Origin: Clostridiales bacterium UBA4821
GTDB taxonomy: Bacteria > Bacillota > Clostridia > Acetivibrionales > UBA4821
NCBI GenBank assembly: GCA_002402315.1
Contig: DHFP01000257.1
Location: 1 to 13,898 of the forward strand
Length of the DNA stretch: 13,898 nt
Direction of reading: 5' to 3'
Shown here: piece by piece, positions 1 through 7,560 of the stretch
Layout: each line of letters opens with the position of its first letter
How positions within the stretch are numbered: the stretch's first letter is position 1
Made by a program: the position numbers and the translations under genes
The notes under the pieces: generated by a model
Told to the model about the DNA's origin: nothing
Database searches by the model: none
The model's input: only the letters and a program-made list of their open reading frames with translations

Positions 1-25
1 TTGCTTTACCTTACGATATCTATAC

Positions 26-2038
26 TTAGCTATACCTTTCCACCTCTTCCACCCATCTCTTGTACTGAGTATCGGTGGACATTCTCCAGGAACCTCTTGG
101 AGACAGGTCTACCATACCTATTTTGGGTCCATCGGCGGTTGCATGCCTTTTGAACTGCTGGGTTGAGAATCTTTTATAGAAGTTTATTAACCATTTCTTC
201 AAAGTGTCAAGATCATATACTCCTTGAAATGCATTTTGTGCAGTATCAAGAATCTTCTGCGGGCTTGCTCCGTGACGGACATGCCAGTACAGGAAGAAAT
301 CGTTTAGCTCATATGGTCCTACCTTTTCCTCGGTTAACTGGATAATATGGCCTTCAAAGTCCGGCGGAAGCAATTCCGGACTTATTGGTGTATTGAGAAC
401 AGAGAACAGGGTTCCTTTCAGTCCTTCAAGGTCTTTGACAGCCCATTTTCCAACTTTTTCATTGGCTACCCATTTTATAATGAATTGGATCATTGTTTTG
501 GGGATGCCTGAGTTGATATCATACATAGAAATCTGGTCACCTGCATAAGTTGACCACCCAAGGGCTTTTTCCGAAAGGTCACCTGTACCAAGTACTATCC
601 CGTTGGATTTGTTTGCATATGACATAAGTAGAAGGGTTCTGACACGTGCCTGGACATTTTCCAGTGTTACATCGGCAAAATCAGGGCGCTGCTTGAGTCT
701 ATCCAGCAGTTCTTCAAGGCTGCCGGTTCCGGATGAAGCCTGGTGACCGATTGTACATAACAAGCTATAACTGGTATCGGAAACTGAAGCTTCTATAAGT
801 GTAGTTCCCAGATGCTTTGAAAGCTCTATTGCATTATCCTTTGTATTGCCGGTAGTTCCTAATCCCGGCATGGTAATACAAATAAGGTTTTGCCTTGGGA
901 GTCCCATAGAGTCCAGCGTGTTTGCTGCGGCCAGGGCTGCCAGAGTGGAATCAAGACCGCCCGAGACCCCAAGTATAATGTTTTTGCATCCTGACCTTTC
1001 AAGGCGTGTCCTGAGGGAGTTTGTCTGAATCTCAAATACCTCCCAGCATCTTTGAGCCAATGCTGCAGGGTCGGATGGTATAAAAGGATGGCGGTTTACT
1101 TTTCTTAAAAGATTATTATCACTATCCTGGGGAACAGCGGCAAAGCTTACAATTCTAAATTCCTTGCGGTTTTCATCTGCACAGTCTCCAAATGTGCCGA
1201 TGGTCATACGGTCATGGACTAGAGTCTCGATATCAACATCAGTTGTGAGCAGCTGCGGCTCGCGGCTGAACCTAGGACCTTCTGCAATGACTGTGCCATT
1301 TTCACAGATAAAGTGGTGGCCATCCCAGGCCAGCTCGGATGACTCGCCCGGTGCGGCAGCAGTAAAGATATAGCAGCACTTTCCCTTATCAGAGGCGCTC
1401 CTGGCCAGGAATTTGCGGATTTCAGCCTTTCCTATGGTAAAGTTGGAAGCAGACAGATTTGCTATGATGGTAGCACCAGAGCTTACCTGATAAATGTTTG
1501 GAGAAGCCTGGACCCATATATCCTCGCATATTTCTATGCCTATTTTGCAGTTGGGGATGTTGGCTGCCGAGAGTAAAATATCTGTACCAAACGGAACTGT
1601 TTGTCCTAAAATATCTATAGTTTTTGCTGGAGGTATAAACCGTCCCGGCTTGAACCACCTGCCCTCTTCAAACTCGCCGTAGTTTGGAAGGTAGCTTTTA
1701 GGAACTACACACAGGATTTGTTTGCCTTGTATGGCAACAGCACAGTTGTATAGACCATGTTCATATATTAACGGCATGCCTGTTATTGCAATAGTTTTCA
1801 GTCCGCTGCCTTTTTCGAGAAGCCACTTTAAGGAATTCTCTGCTTCCTGCAGAAGAAAGGTATTGCTGAAGAGGTCTTTAGCTGTATATGCAGTTATACT
1901 TAATTCGGGAAAGCATACAAGTATACTCTTTTGCCGGCAAGCTTTTTGCCACAAGGCCAGAATTTGCTCCCTATTGAACTCAAAATCTGTAACCTTTACC
2001 TGCGGGACTGCTGCTGATACCCTTACAAATCCTCTCAT
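26..2038 (-). CDS. nadE: Glutamine-dependent NAD+ synthetase
   Basis: Makes NAD+ from nicotinic acid adenine dinucleotide, ATP and glutamine in the cytosol, the last step of NAD synthesis. The 670 residues show the two-domain, glutamine-hydrolysing form. The first ~290 residues are a nitrilase-type glutaminase with the expected Glu-Lys-Cys triad: E45 in CFPELS, K114 in VPKSYLP and C171 in GIEICEDIW. The rest is the ATP-pyrophosphatase synthetase domain with the P-loop SGGLDS at 359-364. Length fits the family (about 640-680), and no key residue is missing. The ATG start at 2038 is preceded by AAAGGAAG (2055-2048). It is transcribed away from the damaged region at 2100-4600 and probably forms a single-gene unit, since the next minus-strand gene upstream is a transposase fragment. 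The identification is secure; only 25 bases follow the stop, so its downstream context is unseen. Confidence 0.97.
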   Translation of the reverse strand: MRGFVRVSAAVPQVKVTDFEFNREQILALWQKACRQKSILVCFPELSITAYTAKDLFSNTFLLQEAENSLKWLLEKGSGLKTIAITGMPLIYEHGLYNCAVAIQGKQILCVVPKSYLPNYGEFEEGRWFKPGRFIPPAKTIDILGQTVPFGTDILLSAANIPNCKIGIEICEDIWVQASPNIYQVSSGATIIANLSASNFTIGKAEIRKFLARSASDKGKCCYIFTAAAPGESSELAWDGHHFICENGTVIAEGPRFSREPQLLTTDVDIETLVHDRMTIGTFGDCADENRKEFRIVSFAAVPQDSDNNLLRKVNRHPFIPSDPAALAQRCWEVFEIQTNSLRTRLERSGCKNIILGVSGGLDSTLAALAAANTLDSMGLPRQNLICITMPGLGTTGNTKDNAIELSKHLGTTLIEASVSDTSYSLLCTIGHQASSGTGSLEELLDRLKQRPDFADVTLENVQARVRTLLLMSYANKSNGIVLGTGDLSEKALGWSTYAGDQISMYDINSGIPKTMIQFIIKWVANEKVGKWAVKDLEGLKGTLFSVLNTPISPELLPPDFEGHIIQLTEEKVGPYELNDFFLYWHVRHGASPQKILDTAQNAFQGVYDLDTLKKWLINFYKRFSTQQFKRHATADGPKIGMVDLSPRGSWRMSTDTQYKRWVEEVERYS

Positions 2039-2074
2039 AATGGTATTCTTCCTTTCATTGTTGTTCTGAATAGT

Positions 2075-2083
2075 ATTATAGCA
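2075..2083 (-). promoter_or_regulatory. Candidate extended -10 promoter of nadE
   Basis: On the minus strand the sequence reads TGC-TATAAT, a perfect -10 hexamer with the TG extension, about 37 bases upstream of the nadE ATG. No good -35 hexamer lies 16-18 bases further upstream, as is common for extended -10 promoters. The assignment is inferred from sequence only. Confidence 0.4.
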
Positions 2084-2142
2084 TTAGAATTTTATGTTGG
2101 CTACTTCTTCGTACCTTGCACAAATCAGGTAGTAAATTTACT

Positions 2143-2223
2143 GAACGGCATGAATTTCCGTGCGAACGGCATATGCTTTGTTGTTTAGGGTGAAAAACGT
2201 GCTGTTTAGGGAAAATATGTTGA
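2143..2223. repeat. Two pairs of direct repeats, each with 21-bp spacing
   Basis: GAACGGCAT occurs at 2143-2151 and again at 2164-2172. TGTTTAGGG occurs at 2182-2190 and at 2203-2211. Both pairs have a period of exactly 21 bp. The first and third units also share the ending CGTGC, so the block looks like diverged copies of one ~20-bp unit. Two-helical-turn spacing on one DNA face suggests protein binding sites. The style resembles the multiple internal repeats at the ends of IS21-type elements, but no transposase of that family is present and this origin is an inference. Confidence 0.5.
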
Positions 2224-2308
2224 TAAATGTTAAAAATATGATATTGTATATTTCGACAAGAAGCATCAATTATGGTGTTTCTTTTATTTTTATCTGGGAG
2301 GGAATTTT

Positions 2309-2524
2309 GTGAGGATAATCAGAAGCTCTATTGTGTTGATGGTATTTATGTTTTGCCTGCTTCTTGCAGGTAGCTTTGCTTATGCAGGCTGTGTTTTAAC
2401 CGACCTTCATACCTCTCCTGTGGTGTTACATCATGAAGCAATTTTTCTATCTCAAAAAGCTTGTTACAAAATGCCAATCCTTCTTCTGCTGCTGTGGGAG
2501 TGTCATCCTTCTTTGGAGGCATAG
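2309..2524 (+). pseudogene. 5' stub of a secreted-protein gene cut by an IS66 fragment
   Basis: A GTG start at 2309 has a good ribosome binding site, GGGAGGG at 2296-2302. The first ~27 residues are a classic signal peptide: MRIIRSS basic start, a hydrophobic run (VLMVFMFCLLLAG) and a likely AYA-G cleavage site near residue 26. A Cys follows (YAGC), but the residue three before it is Tyr, so a lipobox is doubtful. From about base 2390 the frame runs antisense through the IS66 transposase fragment, and the residues to the stop at 2524 carry no meaning of their own. I read this as the N-terminal remnant of an exported protein whose body was lost at the IS66 junction. What the parent protein did cannot be told. 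Confidence 0.45.
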
Positions 2525-2891
2525 CTTTTAATGCATCAACAAAATACCTCCGTGCATGTGCCCAACAGCCAACATTGATAATTCCTGACATACCTATATA
2601 ACCATCATATCCATCTGTATGAAGGTATCCTTTAAAGCCTTTTAGGAATCTTGCCGGATGTTTGCTTGCCCGGGTAGTCTGGTAATCATATAGTATGATT
2701 GGTGGTCCGTCCCTTCCAGTCCTGTATAGCCACATGTATGAGGTTGAATCAGCAGACCGTCCTGGCTCCTTAAGCACCTGAAGTGTTGTCTCATCTGCAT
2801 GCAGAATGTCCCTTTGAAGCAGATACTCCCGCATTCTCTCATATAATGGTCTTAGCCATCTGTCTGAGACCTGTATTATCCAGTTGGACAT
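2346..2891 (-). pseudogene. IS66-family transposase, internal fragment
   Basis: A 181-residue open frame that matches the middle of an IS66 transposase (full proteins are ~500 residues). Visible hallmarks are the start MSNWI, continued upstream in frame by ISRQT to about base 2910, then HADETTLQV (first catalytic Asp), the LHTDGYDGY block (second Asp) and the GCWAHARRYF block. Recognisable homology stops near ERYEGRLKHS, at about base 2390; the remaining residues are the reverse of the signal-peptide stub. The N-terminal third, the region of the catalytic Glu and both IS ends are absent, so it cannot transpose. On the other side it abuts the methyltransferase stop codon (2911-2913) with no gap. 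It marks an old recombination site; the internal ATG need not be a real start. Confidence 0.92.
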
Positions 2892-2910
2892 TGTTTGCCG
2901 GGATATACCC

Positions 2911-4115
2911 CCTTATTCGTAGTCAGAAGCAACCAATGCGTTTCGTATTTTATTATGGATATCTGTTCCGCGTGTCCTTTTTGTATTTACCATACTATCA
3001 CCATTTGCGGTTGCTAATAGTGCTTGGCCTAAAGCCATTCCTAATCCTACAGGAACAGCATTTCCTATCTGCTTATAGATTGAATTAATTGTACCCTCGA
3101 ACTTCCAATTATCATCAAATTGTTGAATCCTTGCATATTCTTTTATGCTAAGAGGTCTTGTTTGCCTCGGATGGCATAACATTGAGGCTTTTTGTATTGG
3201 AGAAGTTACCAATGTTGGGCTTGGCTGATCATAAGATAACCTTCTAAAGAAACCAGCTTTTCCACCTCCTGATTCATAGGCTCCACCCATGGCAACCTTT
3301 ACTAAATGGGAAGGGAGGTTTCTCCAATTGCCTCCTTCAGGTACTAAGTTTAAAAAGTTAACCCTATCTTGGCTAAATTTCGCACATAATCCTGGATTTA
3401 GTTCTAAGTCTTCTATTGTATCCCTTAGTATCTTCCATCTATAGCCCAGGTTTTGGTGGAGTTGGAAATGGGTAGGCATAGGGAGGAATATGTCTTCATT
3501 ATCCCGGCTCCCTAAAATCACTAAGCGTTCACGGAATTGTGGCACGCCATAATTTACTGCGTCAAGTAATCCATAAATTATCTTATATCCCATACTTTCT
3601 AGTTGCTCTTTTACAACATGGAACACAGAGCCTGGTTGTTCTTCTTTGGAAGGATTATATCCTAGCCCTCTTTCGGAAATAGGTACATGCTTTACAGCAG
3701 ATGATAGTAAACCTTTAACATTTTCCATTATAAAAAACCTTGGCCTTATGTAGTCTATAACCCTTCTGAAATCCATAAATAGGCTGCCACGAGGGTCATT
3801 TATCCCTAACCGTTTTCCTGCTGTTGAAAACGGCTGGCATGGTGGGCCACCACAAACTAAAAAAGCTTCTCCACGTTTCAGTTGTGATTTTTCTAGTAAT
3901 GTATGTGCCTCAATTTTTGTTATATCGCCACAAATAACATTATGCCTATTGGCCGCTATAGTTTTAGCACAATCAGTATCAATATCCTGGCATACTTTTA
4001 TATTAAGCCCGGCCTTTTCCAAGCCTATATCAAGCCCCATAGCTCCTGAAAATAATGATATAACATTCCTGTTGCCGTGAGAATCTTTAAACTGTTTGAA
4101 GTACATTACAGACAT
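2911..4115 (-). CDS. DNA (cytosine-5)-methyltransferase, Dcm type
   Basis: Transfers a methyl group from S-adenosylmethionine to C5 of cytosine in a specific DNA site. All main motifs are in order over 400 residues: motif I (SLFSGAMGLDIGL, ~20-32, SAM binding), IV with the catalytic Cys (GGPPCQPFS, C93), VI (ENVKG, 131-135), VIII (QFRER, 193-197), a target-recognition region around 210-290, IX (RLSYDQPSPTL, ~292-302) and X (GNAVP, 351-355). It looks intact and active. The recognition site cannot be read from the sequence. ATG at 4115 follows AAGAGG at 4128-4123. No restriction endonuclease lies in the window, so this is an orphan methyltransferase or the survivor of a broken system. A degraded vsr lies divergent to it, which is a classic partner arrangement. 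The gene ends exactly where the IS66 fragment begins, consistent with arrival by horizontal transfer. Confidence 0.95.
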
Positions 4116-4166
4116 ATTTTATACCTCTTTTTCGCTCTATTTCTTTAAAGGATGTCGATAGAAATT

Positions 4167-4218
4167 ATTATAATATTATTTAAGTAAAATTTTAATATAG
4201 TTTTAAACTATATTAAAA
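4167..4218 (-). promoter_or_regulatory. Candidate methyltransferase promoter overlapped by a 29-bp palindrome
   Basis: Bases 4190-4218 are a perfect palindrome: arms TTTTAATATAGTTT and AAACTATATTAAAA around one central T. Its core half-site AATATAGTTT recurs once more, directly, at 4261-4270, just before the vsr remnant start. On the minus strand a perfect TATAAT (4172-4167) sits 17 bases from TTAAAA (4195-4190, 4 of 6 matches to the -35 consensus), so the palindrome would cover the -35 of the methyltransferase promoter. This is the expected geometry of a repressor operator, for autoregulation or control by a small DNA-binding protein. The palindrome is seen directly; its function is inferred. 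Confidence 0.45.
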
Positions 4219-4277
4219 AAAAATATAAGAACATTTGTTTGTTTTAAGTATATTATTTTAAATATAGTTTGTAAAGG

Positions 4278-4571
4278 ATGAAATTCTATTATGTGTATAA
4301 ATTTCTTTTTTGGGATGAACCAAAATTTTTATCCACGGAGGCTATTGGCCATAGTCATAATAATTGTAGGATTTCCCATATACCAAAATCACGGACAGAA
4401 TATTGGATAAATAAATTTAACCGGACTATTGAGAGGGATAAGAGAAAGGTCAAATCCTTAGGAAATATGGGTTGGAATGTTATCATTGTATGGGAATGTG
4501 AGCTTACAGTAGAACCTACGGATAAGCTCATTAGGCTTTTAATTGAAATAAGGGGAGTTGCTGAAGAATAG
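4278..4571 (+). pseudogene. vsr: Degraded Vsr (very-short-patch repair) endonuclease
   Basis: Vsr nicks DNA at T:G mismatches that arise when 5-methylcytosine deaminates. From about base 4350 the 97-residue frame is clearly Vsr: HSHNNC, then PKSRTEYW, then ERDKRKV, GMW-like NMGWNVIIVWECEL near the C-terminus (compare ATRTEFW, VERDRR and LGWRVLIVWECAL in E. coli Vsr). The preceding conserved segment is present in a different frame: bases 4325-4348 read IFIHGGYW, matching the IFTHGCFWH core, and a surplus C at 4349/4350 throws it out of frame. A second shift near the AAAATTTTT run (4322-4330) restores the outer frame, so the open frame reads FLSTEAIG there instead. The N-terminal ~50-60 residues of the family are missing; upstream is AT-rich non-coding DNA. 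It is almost certainly inactive. AGG at 4275 gives a weak ribosome site. Confidence 0.82.
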
Positions 4572-4607
4572 TTTTAGTTTTTACGCAGTCTGCCGTCTCT
4601 TTGCTTC

Positions 4608-6407
4608 CTATATAGAGTAGCTTTTCAGCTTCTCGTATACTGGTGCCGTAACCTCGGCGGTTACTTTTGTTCCATGTTCTATGAATTCCTGCTTAATTAC
4701 CTTAGCATTTTCATGGAGATAGGCTATAACCCAGCTGTCTTTATAGGGAATGAGAAAGCTGCCGTTAAAAGACCTGAAATCCAGAACCTTTACAATACTA
4801 TCCAAAAGATTTTGAATACCGGTACTTTTCAGAGCAGATATTTCTACATGATTATCTATACCTTTGAGATAAGGAAGAATGGTATCCTGGGAAACCAGGT
4901 CTATCTTATTGAATGCTACAATGGTTGGTTTGTGCGATGCTCCAAGGTCATCAAGTATATTATTTACTACTGATAAATGTACATCAATTTCCTGGTTTGA
5001 AGAATCAACCACATGAATTATGGCATCGGCATAAGATACTTCTTCAAGGGTTGACTTAAAAGCTTCTATAAGATAGTGAGGAAGCTTTCGAATAAACCCG
5101 ACTGTATCTATGGCTACTACCTGGATGCCGTTTGGCAGAAAAAGTTTTCTTGCTGTGGGGTCGAGTGTAGCAAAAAGCTTATCCTCCGTAAGGACATCTG
5201 AGCCGCAAAGGCTGTTTAACAATGTTGACTTGCCGGCGTTCGTATAGCCTACAAGCGCAATTACAGGAGTTTTTCTCCGGTTGTGCCTTTGGATGGTTCG
5301 CATTTTCTTTACTTCCTCAAGTTCTTCAGCAAGGGACTTGAGCCTGCTCCTTATATGTCTCCTGTCTATTTCAAGCTTCTTTTCTCCGGGTCCCCTTGTT
5401 CCTATACCTCCACCGAGCCGGGAAAGCTCCATACCTGAACCTGCTAAGCGGGGCAGAATATATTTTAGTTGAGCAAGTTCAACCTGGATCTTACCTTCAC
5501 GTGATTTTGCCCTCCCGGCAAATATATCAAGAATGAGAGTGGTCCTATCTATAACCTTTACCCCTATAACTTCTTCAAGGTTTCTTACCTGAGAACCTGA
5601 AAGTTCATGGTCAAATATTACGGTATTAGCATAAAGTGTTTGGCATAATACTGCCAACTCGTCAGCCTTACCTTTACCTACAAGGTAAGCAGGATCTCCG
5701 GAGAACCGCTTTTGGAGAATCTTTTTTAATACTTTTGCTCCAGCCGAACAAGTCAATTGTTCCAGTTCAGCTAAAGATTCTGATGATGAACCTGATTCAC
5801 TTTCATCTATCTCGGAAATAATTTCAATCCCTACCAGAACAGCCCGTTCTTCTACACTATCAACCGGTGGACGGGCAGAGTTCATTCTCAGAGCGCTATC
5901 AATTTCCTCAATAAGCTTAAAGACAATGGAAAAGTCCTTTTCACCCAGTTGAAACGGTCCGAATAGGTCAGCCTTTTCAATGGCAAAATCATGTCCAATG
6001 GTTGGGATTCCTACCATAATGTTTGTGTACTTGCCGTCCTTGACACCAACTGTAATCATGCCGTCAAGCTTCAGTGTTATAAGGGTAGTAAGGTCAAGAG
6101 AGGACAGCCTGCCGTCTCCGCTTGGATGTGTGTGAAGGCACCTGACCCCGGAAAGTAAATTCTCACCCCTGCGTTCATTAATCTGAGGGAGGTTTACAGA
6201 GGAATGATCCCCAACAATTACATCCAAAACTTTACCCTTCCGGCTTATATATACCGCAATCTCTCTGTTGATAAGTGAAGTTAAATCGGCCAGTTTTATA
6301 ACAAGTTCTTCAGGTAGAAATTCGTTACTGCCAATTTTAAATTCATACAGTGATTGCAGCTCGTCAATTATTGATTTTTTTAGAGACTGGATATTTCCCT
6401 GTATCAA
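4608..6407 (-). CDS. hflX: GTPase HflX with N-terminal JAMM-like extension
   Basis: HflX is a ribosome-associated GTPase that splits stalled 70S ribosomes, notably after heat or antibiotic stress. Core features: HflX N-domain with LVGKGKADELA (~241-251) and the linker GKIQVELAQLKYILPRLAG followed by GGGIGTRGPGE (~304-341); then the G domain with G1 GYTNAGKST (386-394), G3 DTVG (433-436), G4 NKID (499-502) and SALK as probable G5. At 599 residues it is ~170 longer than E. coli HflX (426). The extra N-terminal part contains HTHPSGDGRLSSLD (92-105), an exact H-x-H-x7-S-x2-D JAMM motif, with E49 as a possible fourth ligand. The start is TTG at 6407, chosen for AGGAGG at 6420-6415. It converges with the vsr remnant and has a 296-base upstream gap containing the structured element at 6510-6698. 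Confidence 0.96.
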   Translation of the reverse strand: MIQGNIQSLKKSIIDELQSLYEFKIGSNEFLPEELVIKLADLTSLINREIAVYISRKGKVLDVIVGDHSSVNLPQINERRGENLLSGVRCLHTHPSGDGRLSSLDLTTLITLKLDGMITVGVKDGKYTNIMVGIPTIGHDFAIEKADLFGPFQLGEKDFSIVFKLIEEIDSALRMNSARPPVDSVEERAVLVGIEIISEIDESESGSSSESLAELEQLTCSAGAKVLKKILQKRFSGDPAYLVGKGKADELAVLCQTLYANTVIFDHELSGSQVRNLEEVIGVKVIDRTTLILDIFAGRAKSREGKIQVELAQLKYILPRLAGSGMELSRLGGGIGTRGPGEKKLEIDRRHIRSRLKSLAEELEEVKKMRTIQRHNRRKTPVIALVGYTNAGKSTLLNSLCGSDVLTEDKLFATLDPTARKLFLPNGIQVVAIDTVGFIRKLPHYLIEAFKSTLEEVSYADAIIHVVDSSNQEIDVHLSVVNNILDDLGASHKPTIVAFNKIDLVSQDTILPYLKGIDNHVEISALKSTGIQNLLDSIVKVLDFRSFNGSFLIPYKDSWVIAYLHENAKVIKQEFIEHGTKVTAEVTAPVYEKLKSYSI

Positions 6408-6489
6408 TGTAAAGCCTCCTATAGTTGAGTAGACTTTATGAAGTTAACTAAATAATAACATTATTTTGGGAAATACTCAACTTTAAGAA

Positions 6490-6518
6490 TTGATTTTAAA
6501 AACATGTAGTACTACTAT
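6490..6518 (+). promoter_or_regulatory. Possible promoter for the structured RNA
   Basis: TTGATT at 6490-6495 and TACTAT at 6513-6518 are separated by 17 bases, with the predicted start near 6525. That would give a transcript covering the arms from 6539 onward but not the outermost 13-bp arm, which overlaps the -10. The -10 has only 4 of 6 consensus matches, so this is tentative. Confidence 0.3.
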
Positions 6519-6698
6519 GTTAAAATTGATAACTGTGGTAAGGAAAATAATTTCTGGAGGATAGTTTCTCTTGACCCATAAGGAATACCTCTGAGGGAAA
6601 TGCCGGTAACGGACCAGTATACCCGGGACTAATTAGGTATTTCCCGATGCTATTGAAACTATCTGGAAGATATTATTTTCCTTAATAACATAGTAGTA
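6510..6698 (+). ncRNA. Candidate structured RNA, long imperfect hairpin, family not recognised
   Basis: A nested inverted repeat fills the space between hflX and the Memo gene. Arms: 6510-6522 with 6686-6698 (TACTACTATGTTA, 13 bp), 6539-6551 with 6672-6684 (TAAGGAAAATAAT, 13 bp), 6560-6568 with 6655-6663 (GATAGTTTC, 9 bp) and 6595-6604 with 6636-6645 (GGGAAATGCC/GGTATTTCCC, 10 bp with one G-U). Plus-strand reading is favoured: G6602-U and G6559-U6664 would be C-A mismatches on the other strand, a symmetric GGA/GGA purine loop (6556-6558/6665-6667) suits tandem G-A pairs, and CCG-GTAA-CGG at 6603-6612 forms a GNRA-tetraloop hairpin. GGAATACCT (6582-6590) can compete for the same 3' strand, so two folds are possible. 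No protein is encoded in it. I could not match it to a known riboswitch or RNA class; 6S-like RNA, a mobile miniature element or an antisense leader of hflX are alternatives. Confidence 0.5.
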
Positions 6699-6703
6699 TT
6701 AGT

Positions 6704-7420
6704 TTATTTCTCAAAGAAAACTATGGAGAAGTAACTTGTAGTACTGTCGCTGCGTATGCCCGGCATCTTTCCGGAGTTATTATGCTCAAGAACTGTGAAA
6801 TCTTCCGAACGTGTACAATCCATGGCTGTGAGCAATGAAATCACCGCAGGCGGAGAATCGAGGTTGCCGTTACCCATGAGACTAATGCTGTAGAGATCTT
6901 TCTTTTTTATGGCCGCCAAAGTTATTTTATCCATCCTGTCTGCCTCTTCTGCAGGAAGGTAATGGGAAAAATCAACCGATGCCACCACAACATAGTTTTT
7001 ATCTCCGGCAAGTCTTTCAATTTTGCGCCCTAGTTCAATAGACTTCTTCAGGCCAAGATTACCATGAACCAATAAAGGCACTATTCTGGTGTCAGGCATA
7101 TAGTATTTTATATACGGGACCAGAGCTGATACGGAGTGTTCTTCTTCAAGCAGTTTATGGCTTACACCAGCTATGTCATCCGATATTATCCTGCCGACAG
7201 TTTCACTATCGCTTTCCATAGTACCGAAGGGCGTTTTCCAATCCAAATAGCCTGTATACAACTCTTTTTGGCCTATTCTCCGGTGATTTGGGCCTATTAT
7301 CACTATCATATCCGGCTTCTGCACAGACAGTACCTTGAAGAAGCGGGATATCAAAAGTATAATCAATATAAAAAGTATACAAGGAATAAGCATTAGCCTG
7401 GTTTTCATAAATAGTTTCAC
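6704..7420 (-). CDS. Memo-family protein (AmmeMemoRadiSam system B type), shortened
   Basis: Belongs to the Memo family, related to extradiol dioxygenases and often encoded with AMMECR1 and a radical-SAM protein; the biochemical role in bacteria is not established. Recognisable blocks: IIGPNH (41-46), the YTGYLDWKTPFG block (~55-66), EEEHSVSALVPYI (~92-104), VASVDFSHYLP (~146-156), GNLDSPP (~185-191) and SDSTTSYFSIVF at the end. Residues ~8-25 form one hydrophobic segment, so the protein is probably membrane-anchored. Directly after it comes RFFKVLSVQKPD. In relatives a GG-x-VPHH-type block carrying a metal-binding His precedes this point; it is absent here, and no trace lies upstream, which suggests an internal deletion of some 50-70 residues. 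The GTG start at 7420 has no strong ribosome site (ATG at 7408 is possible). Neither usual partner is in the window. It may be inactive. Confidence 0.83.
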   Translation of the reverse strand: MKLFMKTRLMLIPCILFILIILLISRFFKVLSVQKPDMIVIIGPNHRRIGQKELYTGYLDWKTPFGTMESDSETVGRIISDDIAGVSHKLLEEEHSVSALVPYIKYYMPDTRIVPLLVHGNLGLKKSIELGRKIERLAGDKNYVVVASVDFSHYLPAEEADRMDKITLAAIKKKDLYSISLMGNGNLDSPPAVISLLTAMDCTRSEDFTVLEHNNSGKMPGIRSDSTTSYFSIVFFEK

Positions 7421-7546
7421 AAGTTAATCCGGATCATATTAGGTGACTTTCCAATCAGTTTATCTCAGAATTTTCATTTTGTTTTATTGATTTACAGTAA
7501 AGTGAAATATCAAATTATTTAAACCTTTCCAGACAGGGTTAATTTT

Positions 7547-7554
7547 AAGGAGGT
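7547..7554 (+). promoter_or_regulatory. Strong ribosome binding site of the BMP lipoprotein gene
   Basis: AAGGAGGT lies six bases before the ATG at 7561 and fixes this start. Confidence 0.8.
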
Positions 7555-7560
7555 AAGTTT

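Noticed and set aside
2911..4571. A complete restriction-modification system
   Set aside because: No restriction endonuclease gene is present; the plus-strand partner is a Vsr repair remnant, not a restriction enzyme.
6510..6698. Calling the hairpin a 6S RNA or a known riboswitch
   Set aside because: Length and long-hairpin shape are compatible with 6S, but I see no conserved 6S or riboswitch core that I can name, so it stays unassigned.
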